This document shows, piece after piece, positions 11,900 through 22,595 of a DNA stretch of 64,000 nucleotides. The stretch is from Lunularia cruciata. Its lineage: Eukaryota > Streptophyta > Marchantiopsida > Lunulariales > Lunulariaceae. The stretch is from contig OX419756.1 in the NCBI GenBank assembly GCA_948567375.1, positions 7,817,001-7,881,000 of the forward strand. Direction: 5' to 3'. The translations under genes and the position numbers were made by a program. How positions within the stretch are numbered: position 1 is the first letter of the stretch; every line of letters starts with the position of its first letter. The notes beneath the pieces were generated by a model, which saw only the letters and a program-made list of their open reading frames with translations, made no database searches and had not been told where the DNA came from.

Positions 11900-13029
11900 C
11901 CTCTACTCTGGTTCTAGTCCCTCAAGACATTGGAAAGTATGCATATAGTGATATTTGGCTACATACCTCATACTTCATATCACCATCAAATGCTATAACT
12001 CTTCGTCAAGAAACCAATCATTGACTTCCAAGTCTTGGTCTTGAATTTCTAACCTGATAGGAAGTTTGCATTTGAATGTGAAACCAGAGTGCTTCTCTTT
12101 TAGTCATCAAATAGTTCTTTTTTGCAACTGAAAGCTATCAGGTGGCATAGTAGATTAGATAGTCTTTCTTCTTCTTGTCATTCTAACTTAAGACTACTCT
12201 GATTGCCATGGACAAAGTGTCCACATACACATGAAAAGGGGCATCTCAATTTGGTGCCCTTATAATTGGTGCTTCAACTAATTTCTTCTTCAGCACTTGG
12301 AAAAATATTTCTTCTTTTGCTTCCCACAAGTAGTCTTTGGACTTCTTCAGAACCTTTGTTAACGATGCAACAAGCACCACATAGTTTTATACAAAGTGTA
12401 TGTAGTATCCAACATGTCCTAAGAAGGCCCTTAGCTCCCAAATGTTTTTAGGGGATTCCAAAGCTAAGATGACTTTCACCTTCTCAACATCAACTTCAAT
12501 ACCTTGGCTTGAGACCCAATGCCCCAAAATAATACCTTCCTTCATGGAAAAGAAGCATTTCTTTAGGTGTAATGACAAACCCAACAAATTGACATCTTTC
12601 AAAAGTTTGACAAAGGTAACCCAAATGTACTTCTCTTTGCCCAAACACACAAAAATCATCAATAAAGACTTCCAAAAAATTGCACAAAAAATCTTTGAAG
12701 ATTGCATTCATCATCTATTAGAAAGTAGTAGGAGCATTACACAACCCAAAGGGCATTTGATTGTAAGCAAAAGTGCCCTAATCAATAGTGAATATGGTTT
12801 TGTCCTTGTCTTCTTCTTGAATGGGTACTTGATTCAAGCCTGAAAATCCATCAAGAAAACTACAGCAAGGGTGGCCAGCTACTTGGTCCAAAATTGTGTT
12901 GGTAAAAGGTAAAGGATGATGATTCTTTCTTGTGACTGCATTCAATTTGCAAAAGTCTTTGCACACACAAATCTTCTCGGTCTTCTTCTTTGAAACAATG
13001 AAAATGGGGGAAACCCACTCACTGCTCAA
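11900..13029 (-). pseudogene. Reverse transcriptase / RNase H remnant of element B
   Basis: Frame 12778-13029 begins W-V-S-P-I-F-I-V and contains the palm-A region S-F-L-D-G-F-S-G-L-N-Q-V. Frame 12496-12714 contains the catalytic F-I-D-D-F-C-V-F-G. Frame 12387-12707 overlaps it and carries G-H-W-V-S-S-Q-G-I and L-R-A-F-L-G, the start of the connection/RNase H part. RNase H continues in broken frames to about 11900. Two frameshifts separate the parts. Plus-strand frames such as 12442-12843 are shadows. Confidence 0.75.
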
Positions 13030-13199
13030 GACTGGAAAATTATCCTAGCCCCTAAGTACTTGTCAATCTCTTCTTTTACCAAGAGCAAGTACTTTAGGTT
13101 CATGCAATACTATCTTTGCCTAACCAGAGCTGCACCTTCATTCACATCAATCTGATGTTCTCCAAATTTTCTTGGAATACCTGGCATTTGATCAATCAA

Positions 13200-13463
13200 C
13201 TAGGTGAATATATCTTGGTACTCTATAAATAGGATAGTGTATCGTGCCAACTCCTTTGAAGTGATTGTCTTCAAAATTTTCAAAATTTTGCCTTCAGCAA
13301 AGACAACGTCTTGACAATCATTGGGGTTGATGACTCCTTCAACATGATTGACTTGGCTTAACCCAAGCCAAACACCAGTCAAACCTCCTTCCTCCAAATC
13401 ATTTTCACCTGGGGTGATGTTGTATGGATCTTTGTCTTTGACCTCCTTATCATAGCATTCCAA
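13200..13463 (-). pseudogene. Protease-to-RT linker remnant of element B
   Basis: An 87-codon acidic frame between protease and RT, ending in Y-T-I-L-F-I-E-Y-Q-D-I-F-T. This resembles the segment just before RT in Ty3 polyproteins. It is placed by position and collinearity and has no catalytic motif of its own. Confidence 0.5.
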
Positions 13464-13661
13464 ATAATTGACTTAGACTTCTTCTTTGGAGTCTTCAAAA
13501 CACAAAGATGATGAATCTTTGGATTATTCTCATCTTTAGATGAAGTCATTTCCTTTAGGAACCTTCATCCAACTCATAGTCACCAGCTTCTAATCTTTGG
13601 ATGAGATGTCCTTAAACCTCAAATTTTGCTAGTGCCAATCCACAACTTGAGCACTATACAA

Positions 13662-14153
13662 CTAGGGTCTTTTGATCAGCGGCGTGTAACCAATTTTGGA
13701 CATTGGTCTCAACATGATGTAATTCAACTTGAAGGGCACCCCTCCAATTACCTTAGTGATATTTGACAGCATGCCCAAAGGCCATCTCCTGGTTTGGTCC
13801 ACGAATTTCAAAATTTGGGATGTAGGCTCAAAAGTATGATACCCCAAATGATTTGCGGTGTCCTCTATCATGATATTTACACACAAACCTAAATCAATGG
13901 GTATCGATGTAATCAAGCAACCCATAATCTCCACATCCACTTTGGAAGATCCCCAATCCTCTTGTTCAATATAATAAATGGCTGGCAAGTCTTTCTTGGT
14001 CATCGCACTTACTTTCTTGAGGGCCAAACTCAGTTGCTTCTTATAAAGCTTGTTGTCCTCACACAATTGCTTGAATAAGACATGAGCATTTGTGGATGCC
14101 AAATCTGCCACAATATCAAATTGGGGTACTCCTCCCAACTTCACCTTCTTCAC
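13662..14153 (-). pseudogene. Aspartic protease region of element B
   Basis: This 163-codon frame contains I-P-I-D-L-G-L-C-V-N, where the family has an I-D-S-G-S/A-x-V-N active-site turn. The serine or threonine after the catalytic Asp is Leu here, which would be expected to inactivate the enzyme. The following L-G-Y-H-T-F-E-P-T, W-P-L-G-M-L-S-N-I and F-K-L-N-Y-I-M-L match the usual flap and C-terminal strands. It sits between the gag knuckles and RT. Confidence 0.65.
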
Positions 14154-14388
14154 CTTTGACTTTGGGTAAGAAGTCTCTCCTCGTTCAAACTAGACTTTGA
14201 GGCACTTCATGATGGTGATTGGAGTACCGACGGTCTTGACCCAAGGTTCTTTGGGTTTACCCACCTTGGCTTGGATCAGATCCTTGACTTTGGATCTGAT
14301 GTCAGTCAGAAACATTGAAGGCTTTGTCTTTGTACTTCTCTCCAAACTCTATCTCTTGAGTTCTTTGTACTACCTCTTGAATTTCCTT

Positions 14389-14965
14389 CTACAACGCCTT
14401 GGCTTTGGCTTTGGCTTTGGCTAGAATTTTCTCCTCCTTCATAGAAAGAATAGCTTTTGCGCACAACTTCTTTGCCTTTTGTGAAGATGAAGAAGTAGTA
14501 CTCATTTCTTCAAGATCACACTTCTTCTTACCTAAGCATGTTTCAACTTTCAAATTTTCAAGGTCTGGCCATTCTCCGTCCAAAGCCAAACTCCCTTCTT
14601 GAGATCTTTCCTCCTCAAGAGTGATGCAATTTTTATTCGTATCCCCTTTCAACTAAAGCACAACATGCTCAGCTGGGTTTGTACATACTTCATTGGTGGC
14701 TTTGGTTTAGGTGGTTGAGGGCACTGATTTCTAGTGTGGCCCGATCCTTTGCAATTTCCACAAAGTGGAACATACCCAATCTGACACCTCAGCTTAGGGC
14801 AATTTGGAGACCAATGGCCCATAGAGCCATAATTATAACATGCCCTCCGTGCAAAATTTTGAGGCCTATTCTGGCTGCCCATTGGTGGTCTTCATTGGGG
14901 AGCATTGTTGTTATATTCTCTCAGTCTATACCTTGGATCTTGGTACGATGTGCTCACTTGAGGCT
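14389..14965 (-). pseudogene. Gag zinc-knuckle region of element B
   Basis: Frame 14649-14882 carries two CCHC knuckles. The second (C-G-N-C-K-G-S-G-H-T-R-N-Q-C) is perfect. The first (C-Y-N-Y-G-S-M-G-H-W-S-P-N-C) has Tyr for the second Cys. In-frame coding reads back to about 14965, where a foreign 354-bp LTR begins. The gag N-terminus is therefore missing. A low-complexity linker rich in A-K repeats follows at 14389-14652. Confidence 0.7.
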
Positions 14966-14968
14966 ATA

Positions 14969-15322
14969 TGTAAAAGAATAAGACCAAGGAGAGAAATAGG
15001 AGAATGGAAGATCACATTGGGACACTTGAATGTGGGCAAATTCTGAATGCCTAGCATGAGCTTTGGATCTGGTATTTATAGGGAGCATACAAGGCTCTTG
15101 AGAAGCTTCTCAAGAAGCTTTTTTCTAGAAGTTGTTTATTTGGCTTGCAAGCTAAACTAGTTGGAAGCTTCTAGAAGTTACTTACTTGGGATGCAAGTTA
15201 AGCTAGACAAGAAGTTTCTTGGGAAGCTTCTTAGATACTTTTAGAATATTCTAGGCTAATTTGGCATATCTACTACTTTGTTAGTCCTAACTAACTTCAT
15301 CGCTAAACTCCATATTGTTACA
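14969..15322 (-). repeat. 3' LTR of chromovirus-like element C (354 bp)
   Basis: Bounded by TGTAA at 14969 and TTACA at 15322, a matching terminal inverted repeat. Just inside (15323-15330) the minus strand reads GGGGAACA, a short polypurine tract. On the minus strand a TATA-like CTATAAATACC is near 15075-15085. It bears no similarity to the 608-bp LTR at the other end of the composite element. Its lower flank is B gag. Confidence 0.65.
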
Positions 15323-15357
15323 TGTTCCCCAATTGCTAGTTGGTGACATCCTCATTG

Positions 15358-15657
15358 TCAATGAAGCTTCAAACTCCTACATGGCCATTTGTGCATTTTG
15401 GAGGTGAAAAAGAGGTTCCCATGTGGTATCATGAAGGGGATACCCTTCCCAAAGGACCTTATACTCAGTATGTTCTCAACGGCCTTGTTGAATGTAGCGA
15501 CGTGCAAGGATACGATCAATTTCATATTCCTCATGATTGTTGATAGGGATGGGAGGAGGAGGGGATTGGACCAAGAGGAAAAATAAGATGGATCCTGGAC
15601 AAAGGGTTTCAACTTGGAAATATGAAAGACAAGGTGGATGCGCATATGACAAGGCAA
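15358..15657 (-). pseudogene. Integrase C-terminal tail / chromodomain-like segment of element C
   Basis: The frame starts with V-F-H-I-S-K-L-K-P-F, the hallmark after the integrase of chromoviruses. It is followed by a stretch (V-S-L-H-V-A-T-F-N-K-A-V-E-N-I-L) at the position of the chromodomain. Chromodomain aromatic-cage residues are not clear, so the chromodomain call is tentative. Confidence 0.5.
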
Positions 15658-15687
15658 GGCAAGTTGATAAGCAACAAAAGAAATGAT

Positions 15688-16430
15688 TTATGTGATCTCA
15701 AAAGGTCCTATCCAATTAGGAGCAATTTTATGGACTTGGGTATCAAGTGGAAAGGGTAAGTTACTAGATGAGAGCATGACTTTATCACCAACTTGGAAGG
15801 TGAGATCATGATGATGGTGGTCAATATTTATTTTTTTACAATTTTGTGCAACAAAGAGGTGAGATTTGGCTTGTTGGAGGGATTGGGATGTGGTGGTCAA
15901 GAAGGCTAAATTATGGGGGACATGAGAAGGAGGAATAGCAAGAAGTGAATCTTGAACAAGTGGATCTTGGCTAAAATTGAGGAAGAAAGGAGAGAATCCG
16001 GTGCTTGCATATTTGGAATCATTGTATGCAAACTCCATAGCTGCAAGACATTCATCTCAATTGGTATGGAGAACATTGACAAAGGCAATTTTCTCCATAC
16101 CAATTGGGTACCTAAGGTCTTGTCCACACCCATGTGACCAGCATTGGTAAATCATGGGCTTCTTGAAGGCGCATAAGTCGGAGATCACCTTTGGCTAGAA
16201 CATAAATCTAGTCCTCATAGAATAGAAGGCCTTCCATGAAGGAGAAGGTGGTGTACTTCTTGTGGCATGATGCAAGACGACCTTGTACCATCTGAAAGAA
16301 AGGATCTTGTTGTAGAGTTTTCCTTAACTTGGTTTGGATTTTGGAGTCAACTAACACCATCGTAATTGTTGCCTTGATAAGAGGAAGAGACTTCAAATCA
16401 GGTCGTCATGATAGGGCATCAAGGATGACA
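15688..16430 (-). pseudogene. RNase H end and internally deleted integrase of element C
   Basis: Near 16405-16425 the frame reads D-A-L-S-stop-R-P-D-L-K, the end of RNase H. 16208-16396 covers the integrase N-terminal zinc region. Around 16110 the text jumps from H-D-L-P-M-L-V-T to N-W-x-E-C-L, so the catalytic D,D,E core is absent. 15688-16038 is the integrase C-terminus, starting M-E-F-A-Y-N and containing G-D-K-V-M-L. The element cannot have been autonomous in this form. Confidence 0.65.
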
Positions 16431-16439
16431 TGGAACCAA

Positions 16440-17270
16440 CCATTTGTTGATTCAGTCCTTGGTAGTCAATGCACATGCATATTGTTTTGTCCTCCTTCTT
16501 CACAAACAATACAAGAGCCCCATATGGTGATATGTAGAGGGTTGGATGAACCTCTTTTGCAACATATCCTCAATTTGAGCCTTACACTCCTCCAACTCCT
16601 GAGTTGATAGTCAATATGGGGTCTTACAAGGAGGTGTCTTCTTAGGATGTATCTCAATTTTATGATCTACTCTCCTTTTTGGTGGTAAACCTACAAGTAA
16701 TTCATTCGGAAAGACATCTGGAACTCATTGACCACATCTTTCAATTTCTCAAGAATTTGTCCATTATGTTGGACACTCTGGACTTCTCTTATTGAACGTA
16801 TGAAATATCTATCTGTCTTACTAATAGATGTGGTCTTTATGACATATAGAGGCAACTCTTGTCTTTATGATCTTCCATTGACTAGTTTTCACTACTTTCT
16901 TTCTCCAATCTACCATGGAGTTGTAGTGCTCCATCCATGGCATACTTAAGATTGCATCATAACAAGCTAGTTGTATCACTTGCCACTTGATTGCTTCTCA
17001 ATACCCTCTTATAAAGAGTATTACCTTTCTAGGTAACGACTCAATCCTCTTTGTCTGACCATTAGGTAACTCTACTTTGTCCTTCTCATCCTTCTCTAAT
17101 TTCATACCCAACCTTATTGCAACAGAGCAAGACAAGAAATTCTCTATTCCCCCAAGGTCTATCAACACTCTCACCAAATTACCTTCTAGGATTCCATTTA
17201 CAACAATTAATTGTGCATTTATCTTCTTCCTTATTTGCACACTCATCTTCTTCCTCCCTCCACTTTTCAC
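16440..17270 (-). pseudogene. Protease and start of reverse transcriptase of element A
   Basis: Frame 16998-17270 has the protease core V-L-I-D-L-G-G-I-E-N-F-L-S. Family members have D-S/T-G-A-T/S-H-N-F-I-S, so the residue after Asp is changed to Leu. The linker 16660-16990 includes a M-P-W-M-x-x-Y signature in broken frames. 16440-16657 gives the RT opening (I-R-P-S-x-S-P-W-G-A-like wording, then a decayed C-I-D-Y). RT motifs A to D are missing because the composite switches to RNase H of element C. Confidence 0.6.
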
Positions 17271-17434
17271 TCTTCTTCATTGAGCTAGTAAGGCTATGAG
17301 GTACATTTATTGGTGATCTTTGTTTTCCAATGTGATTTCCATATCTTCTTCTTCAATTTATCTCTCCATGTGGTTTAGAGGTTGCTTGTATGGAGGCCAA
17401 GGGCCTCTAAGGTGATGAGCATGAAAATTGATGG

Positions 17435-18217
17435 CTATGTGCCCAATTCTACCACAATAGTAATATTGTCATTGTTCTGCTCAAGCCCCTTCTCCTCATG
17501 GGACTCCTTCTTTCCTTTCTTTGACCCATCCTTGTTCTCCTTGGAGAGGTCTTGCTCCTCTATCTTGGAACCAAATGTTGTCCAATTCCATAGGTACTTT
17601 TCCATCAAATGGTGTGTCTTGGCCCTATAGTTTTGCATTGGTGTCATTGCTTCACCTCCTCCAAGCACCCCTGCTATTCTTTGGGCACAAGCAATGGCTT
17701 CAAAAATAGTATGAGGATTTTGCACCATTACTTCTTGGTAAATCTGCTCTTTTAATCCTCTCTTGAAATTTTCAAGAGCTTTGGCTGGACTCATATAGGT
17801 TATCTCAACCTGTAGATCCAAAAATGCCTCCACATACTCTTGTATGTTATTCTTCTACTTCAACCCCCAAAGTCTAGTTTAGGTTAGTTGCACGGAATCC
17901 ACATATTGGAAATTCTTGAGCAGCCCTTCTTGCATGGCTGTCCAAGTGATCTCTCTTCCTTCTACCAGCAATGATTGTTCCCAAGCATCATACCATGTGA
18001 GGGCCTTATCGGTCAAGTATCCACACGCAAACACACCTGTAGAATGATCAATGATCTCCGTTGTGAAAAATTGAAGGTATTGATTCATTCTTGAAACACA
18101 ATTTTCCAATACTCCCATGGAATGTTGTCCCTTGAAGGCTTGATGTTGCATATCTTTTTCATTTGTAGTAACAATGCAGCTTGGTTGTTGATTGGAACCT
18201 GTGTCATCGGCATGCAT
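17435..18217 (-). pseudogene. Gag of element A
   Basis: Two collinear frames, 17879-18217 and 17435-17833, are separated by a frameshift. The first has A-L-T-W-Y-D-A-W-E, a typical Ty3 capsid motif. The second has F-K-R-G-L-K-E-Q-I-Y and A-I-A-C-A-Q-R-I-A, typical of the retrotransposon capsid C-terminal lobe. The same motif, almost word for word, occurs in the plus-strand copy at about 57.1-57.25 kb, which ties the two copies to one family. Confidence 0.7.
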
Positions 18218-19019
18218 AACTCTCCAAGTACTTCAATTGCTATGCTGGTTGTTGAGACGGCTCACCTTCTTTCATTAATTGATCCTTCTTGATAGCTCAT
18301 ACTTGATTTTGCAATTCCTCCATGGTCATCTTGATTTCTTCAAACTCGTTCAACATCCCTTGCATTCCTTGCATCAACTCTTGCAATTGCGGATCCATGA
18401 TTCCTACACACGATTGATGTTCACTTGCTACTTCCTACTTCAATAGAGGGTTAGAGTGATCACTCAAGAGGATGCACAAACTATGGGACTACCATTGGGA
18501 CCTCAAAGGCCACCACTTGTTGATAATATTCCTCACCAAAATTGCGGACTACAAAATCCCTAAACATCACTTTTGGTGATGTTTAACTACATAATGGATT
18601 TCTATTTGTGTGTTGAAAGGATAAGGATTTGGTACATTCAGATCCATATAATAGAATAATATAATATTGATATGATAGAATGAAGATTTTCAAATTCCAC
18701 TCTCTATCATATACCACCATAGATAGAATCACCGAGTTTGGTGAATTCATCACTCTATCCATGAATTCTACTCTACAGTCATAAACTAGCAATACTCTCA
18801 TTTGCTCACATTGGATGTATATAATCTTCATGTGGAATGGATTCAAGAATGGGAAGCAAGGTGTAGGAAATTGTCTTCCTAGTGCATCCATCCCATCCGC
18901 TCTCTAAACCCCTTCCCAAGTCTAGCAATTGCACCATGTTCTCCACCTCCAATTGCTCAGTTTTAGTAGCTTGTGCTCTTCCAAGAGGGATGATCCACTC
19001 TCTTGGATTAAAAACACTT

Positions 19020-19031
19020 GCTCTGATACCA
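19020..19031 (-). promoter_or_regulatory. tRNA-Met primer binding site of element A
   Basis: The minus strand reads TGGTATCAGAGC, the 12-nt complement of the plant initiator Met-tRNA 3' end, one base inside the LTR. It orients element A and fixes the LTR inner edge. Confidence 0.9.
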
Positions 19032-19032
19032 T

Positions 19033-19640
19033 TGTAATACTTTGAGGACAAGAGAACTCTTCAAGAGAAAAACAAGAGAGAAAAACAAGAGACAAAATAC
19101 ATATTTCACACTCAATCCTCCAATGCCCCAAAGGAGCACCTTTTCTTTATTATATAGCCAAAGAGGATCTCTTCCAAGGAAGCTCCACCATAGGATTAGG
19201 TACATGGATAGGTGACTTATCAGCAAAATCCACCCTTAGATTACGTGCTTGGATAGGTGACATGGCAGTCTTGGTCCCATCTGGTTGGTCAAATAAGCTT
19301 TGATCAAAGGGAATCTTTTAGGGAATCTTTTAGGGAATCTTCTTGTAAGAATCTCAAAATCACATGGGTGAGGTACCAATGGAAAGCTCTTGGTGAGACA
19401 AACCAAGGGGGAGAGTAGGCCTGCTTTTCTCACATTGGGGAGAAATCTATACTTTTTTGAGGCCTAATTCATCCATTTAGGCCTCCAAAATTGCCTTTGA
19501 AGTTTATAGGCCTATTAGTAAAAGTAATCTTTTGGTGATACTTCTAGCTCATCTACTTATTCCATCATGTATTAAATCCTTCTAGATGTTACCAAACCAA
19601 ATTTCATCTCTAGATCATCTATCTAATTATTGGTATAACA
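19033..19640 (-). repeat. 5' LTR of element A (608 bp)
   Basis: On the minus strand it starts TGTTATACC and ends ATTACA. It aligns along its whole length with the solo LTR at 33262-33865 and the plus-strand LTR at 55532-56135. Shared landmarks include GGCCTAATTCATCC-like text, TCACATGGGT and CCCCAAAGGAGCAC. It interrupts the LTR-embedded ORF of element B right after M-K-V-G-A. The flanking 5 bp is ATTAG (19641-19645). Confidence 0.85.
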
Positions 19641-22409
19641 ATTAGGCTCCTACCTTCATGCTACTCCAAATTTGCTCTAACTCAGATCTAACCAAATATA
19701 GTTTGAGACAAACATTGTTTCCCACCTCCAACATTTTTCTATCTACTTGATCTCTTAGACAAATCAGCCAACTGTACAGATCCATATCCTTCACTTTCCT
19801 CCTCCTAAACTCCTGCACAAGCAATTTCAATTTGTGCAATTGTACTTCCACACTTTCACTTTTGCTTTTATCTTGAATATCACTCAATGCTTTTCTTCTA
19901 CTTCTCCTACTTGCTCTGATGTATGATCTTGAGCTCTCTCTACTTGCAACTCTTCACAATACATCTTAAGTGTGCCTTCAAACTTAGCTTTCAATGCTTC
20001 CTTCTCTTCCATGTAGCGGGCAAGTTGAGCTTCTACATTAATGACACCGTCCTCATAATTACTCTTCTTCTCTATTCCTCCCAACTAACTTGCACTACCA
20101 GGCTTCATCCTTCTACGTTTCCCTTGACTTTAAGCTCTCCAACTCCTACTCCATTCCAATTGTGGTTGCTTTCAAATGTATGATCTCAATATGTGATTCA
20201 TCATATTTGCCCTTCAACTTCTCCCAAGCTATCTTTTGCTTACTTAGCTCTTCAGCCTGCCTCTCAAGCTCTCCTTCTTGCTTCTCCAAAGCACTCTACA
20301 AGTTCTCAACTCTCTTCTATCAAAGTATTTTGTTAACCCAAAGCTCTTCAGCTTGCTTCTCACCTTGGATTAACCTTCCCTTCAACTACACAATCTCTTT
20401 ACTCAAATACTTCATGACCTGTAGTTCATCCTTTACCTCCGAATGATCCTTCTTAAGCCCTTCCTTCTTCTTCCTCAATACTTGCATCAATGGGCAGACA
20501 ATTTTAGATAAGTATGCCACTTCCCCAAAATCTTCTTCTTTGCCCTCTACTTTGCCTTTTCCCGCTTCTTTCATTGGTGCCTTACTTGAAGTCTTGATCT
20601 TCATACCTTTAGAGTAATCTCTTCTGAGCTATTCTCTTCACCTTCCTCTTTACTTGGTCTTGCTATGGCCGGTTGCATAATCTTCTTCATTCTGGTTCCT
20701 TGTGGAAATACTAACCTCAGCTCTTCATCTCTCTGCTCTTTTATCTCCACCACAAGCAACTTCAGACACAGAATGTCTCCTCCTTCCATGCGATTGATTG
20801 CCACATGGAACTCTTGATCTTTCTCTAATCACTGATGTACCTTGGGTTCTCCATCACTTCCATTGCTTGATTCCTCACTTTGCAATGTGAGTTTTGCTTC
20901 TTTTTCTTTTGCCAAGTCCTCTAACTTGTACTCAACTTCTTCTTTTGATTCTTCTCCCGACGTCTGGTCTCTCAAGATGACCTCATGCCTTTGCTCCAAC
21001 CTTCTTGTCTTTTGTGGTTGTACCAAGGACACTTTCTCTTCTGGTCAACTCTGCTTCTTTGTCTTTGGGATTTTCACCTCCACTCTCTTCTGTTGTCTTG
21101 TCTTGGCAAAGTGGTCATTGTTACTTCTGATTTGGCGGATGTATTGCTATTATTCTACATCTGCTTCACTTGGTGGAAGTGCAACACCATATTCTGTCTC
21201 TCAGCCATACTCAACAGGTTTAGCCCAAGGTAAAAATGTGTTGCAAATGGCACTAAGTAATGTGGCGGTGATATGTCTCTCCAATTCCAAATCATCTGCC
21301 TTGTTCATTGGTGAAAGCACTTTGCCCAATCCACCGGTTCTCTCGCAAACACCTGATGGAAAAATACTGCCAAGTGCTTCATTACATAAGTGGTTTGATC
21401 CGGCTTGAAGATTGCCATCATTGCCTTGATATTACTTTGTCTTACTAGGTCTTGATAGGTATCCACTTTGTATCCATTCTTTGTACATGGAGTACTAAAG
21501 GAATTTTCGACTTCTGTAGTCTCTTTTGCAGACTCTCCCTTCCCTTGGAATGTAGCTCTGGTTTCCTCACCAGCCTCTTTCCCCATGACTAGTCTACAAT
21601 CTGATTCTTTGCATTGAGCCAGATTCCCTCTCTTCACTTCTTCCTCTGGACCCTCCTTGCAATTACTTGCAGCTATTTTTGCCATGAAACTTGGAAAACT
21701 CAAGTTCTAGTTCCAAGCCCAAAAAGTGATCCAAAGTCTACTCAAAACTTTGACCCTTGCTATGACATCTAACCTCCAAATTGCAGGATTCCTCATTGCA
21801 AGTGAGTCTTCTTTCCACCCCTCATCAGCATCGTCCAATCTCTAACTCTTTGTCTCTCAAAGATTATCCCTTCCCCTGGACGAGATATTCTCACTCCCTC
21901 AAGATTCTTAAAATTCAAACTCTTGGCTAGCTTTGTAAAAAGCACTCCTTTTGGATGACTACTTAGTTGCATAGGATACTTGCATGAAATTTTGAAAATT
22001 CTTCATGAAATCTCAATCTTATACTTATTTGCTGCATGGTCATTCTTTTGTCACTCTTCACTTGATAATCACACATTTTGCATGCGTTACTCCTATCATT
22101 ATCAATTTTATCTCACTCCCGCCTTAGCCATTTTTCTTGCTGGTACATTCTTGGTTGGCAAACCCAAAAGAAAGTTGTTACTCTGTCTTTGCATCGGGTT
22201 GATCACCCCGAGTCAAAGTTTCCTTACTTTGGGTTTTTGCCTTGATAGGTCTAATCCAAGTTCTTCTTTCCTTGATGCAAAGTAAACTACTTCAGGTTTG
22301 ACCCAAAGACATAATTCTCCTTCTTCTGTTGCCTATTTGGGTTCAATCCAACTTCATTTGTACACTTCTTCTTCAAAATGTAACAAAACCAAAAGATGTG
22401 GGTACGATA
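19641..22409 (-). repeat. 5' LTR of element B, long copy (truncated by element A)
   Basis: About 2.77 kb of the LTR survives. Its outer end (GTACGATA) abuts the target duplication ATGCT. It repeats the 3' LTR but keeps the ~1.8-kb central block that the latter lost. Adding the part seen only in the 3' LTR gives an estimated undeleted LTR of about 3.8 kb, very long for a plant LTR. The central block is protein-like in the minus sense. Confidence 0.7.
19642..21703 (-). pseudogene. LTR-embedded long coiled-coil ORF (frameshifted)
   Basis: Minus-strand frames chain together in one order. 21305-21703 is the N-terminal part. It contains F-F-H-Q-V-F-A-R-E-P-V-D-W-A-K and continues in a shifted frame with L-E-R-H-I-T-A-T-L-L. 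Frames 20829-21032, 20601-20804 and 20386-20604 are acidic, K/E-rich and helical. 19884-20084 is coiled coil (V-E-A-Q-L-A-R-Y-M-E-E-K-E). 19642-19887 ends L-R-D-Q-V-D-R-K-M-L-E-V. Joined, they would encode roughly 650-700 residues plus the tail seen at 9455-9748. No known domain was recognised. A related relic is at 34.85-38.95 kb. It could be an accessory TE protein or a captured host coding sequence. Confidence 0.5.
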
Positions 22410-22414
22410 ATGCT
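22410..22414. repeat. Right target-site duplication of element B (ATGCT)
   Basis: Duplicates 8660-8664. Beyond it the interrupted non-LTR element continues. Confidence 0.8.
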
Positions 22415-22590
22415 CCAATAGTTTATAGACTTTACAACTTGCATAGCTTGGTGCAATAGGGAAGATTTCTTATATCAATATTATTGAGTCTTAGCCTTAT
22501 TTTACCTCTTTTGTCTCATCCTTGTACAAATTGATGTGTTTTTCCCATCCTTTGTGTTTTCTATTTGGCTGCATTTTTTTATTACAAAAG
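22415..22590 (+). mobile_element. 3' end of the split non-LTR element
   Basis: Collinear with 41200-41375 (GACTTGCATAGC-like text, then the stop-codon hairpin region, CTTGTAC, CCCATCCTT and a final CTGC plus T-run). It continues exactly where the copy at 8664 breaks off. Confidence 0.8.
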
Positions 22591-22595
22591 ATTAG

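Larger units (their letters stand above)
14969..19640 (-). mobile_element. Composite retroelement A/C inserted in element B
   Basis: The 5' half (19640 to about 16440) is element A: LTR, tRNA-Met primer site, gag, protease and the first RT residues. The 3' half (about 16430 to 14969) is element C: the end of RNase H, a shortened integrase, a chromodomain-like tail and an unrelated LTR. At about 16405-16440 the RT motif C-I-D-Y-x-x-L-N runs straight into A-L-S-x-R-P-D of RNase H. The outer left flank is B gag and the outer right flank is B LTR, so B sequence between those points has been lost. Confidence 0.65.
8665..22409 (-). mobile_element. Element B: nested Ty3-type LTR retrotransposon (13.7 kb, degenerate, with internal insertions)
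   Basis: B is flanked by ATGCT on both sides. In minus orientation it reads 5' LTR (outer end 22409), interrupted by element A/C at 14969-19640, then gag zinc knuckles (about 14.88 kb), protease, RT, RNase H and integrase (to about 10.9 kb). A polypurine tract (complement CCTCCTCCCTC, 10651-10661) and the 3' LTR (8665-10648) follow. Integrase wording such as W-G-I-D-F-V-G-P-I and Y-I-L-V, and the lack of a chromodomain, resemble the Athila/Tat side of plant Ty3 elements; that placement is inference. Many stops and frameshifts show it is dead. Confidence 0.8.

Noticed and set aside
12442-12843. 133-codon plus-strand frame
   Set aside because: Antisense to the RT region of element B, whose minus-strand motifs are clear.
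20842-21408. 188-codon serine- and leucine-rich plus-strand frame
   Set aside because: Complement of the K/E-rich coiled-coil frames on the minus strand. Typical shadow composition.
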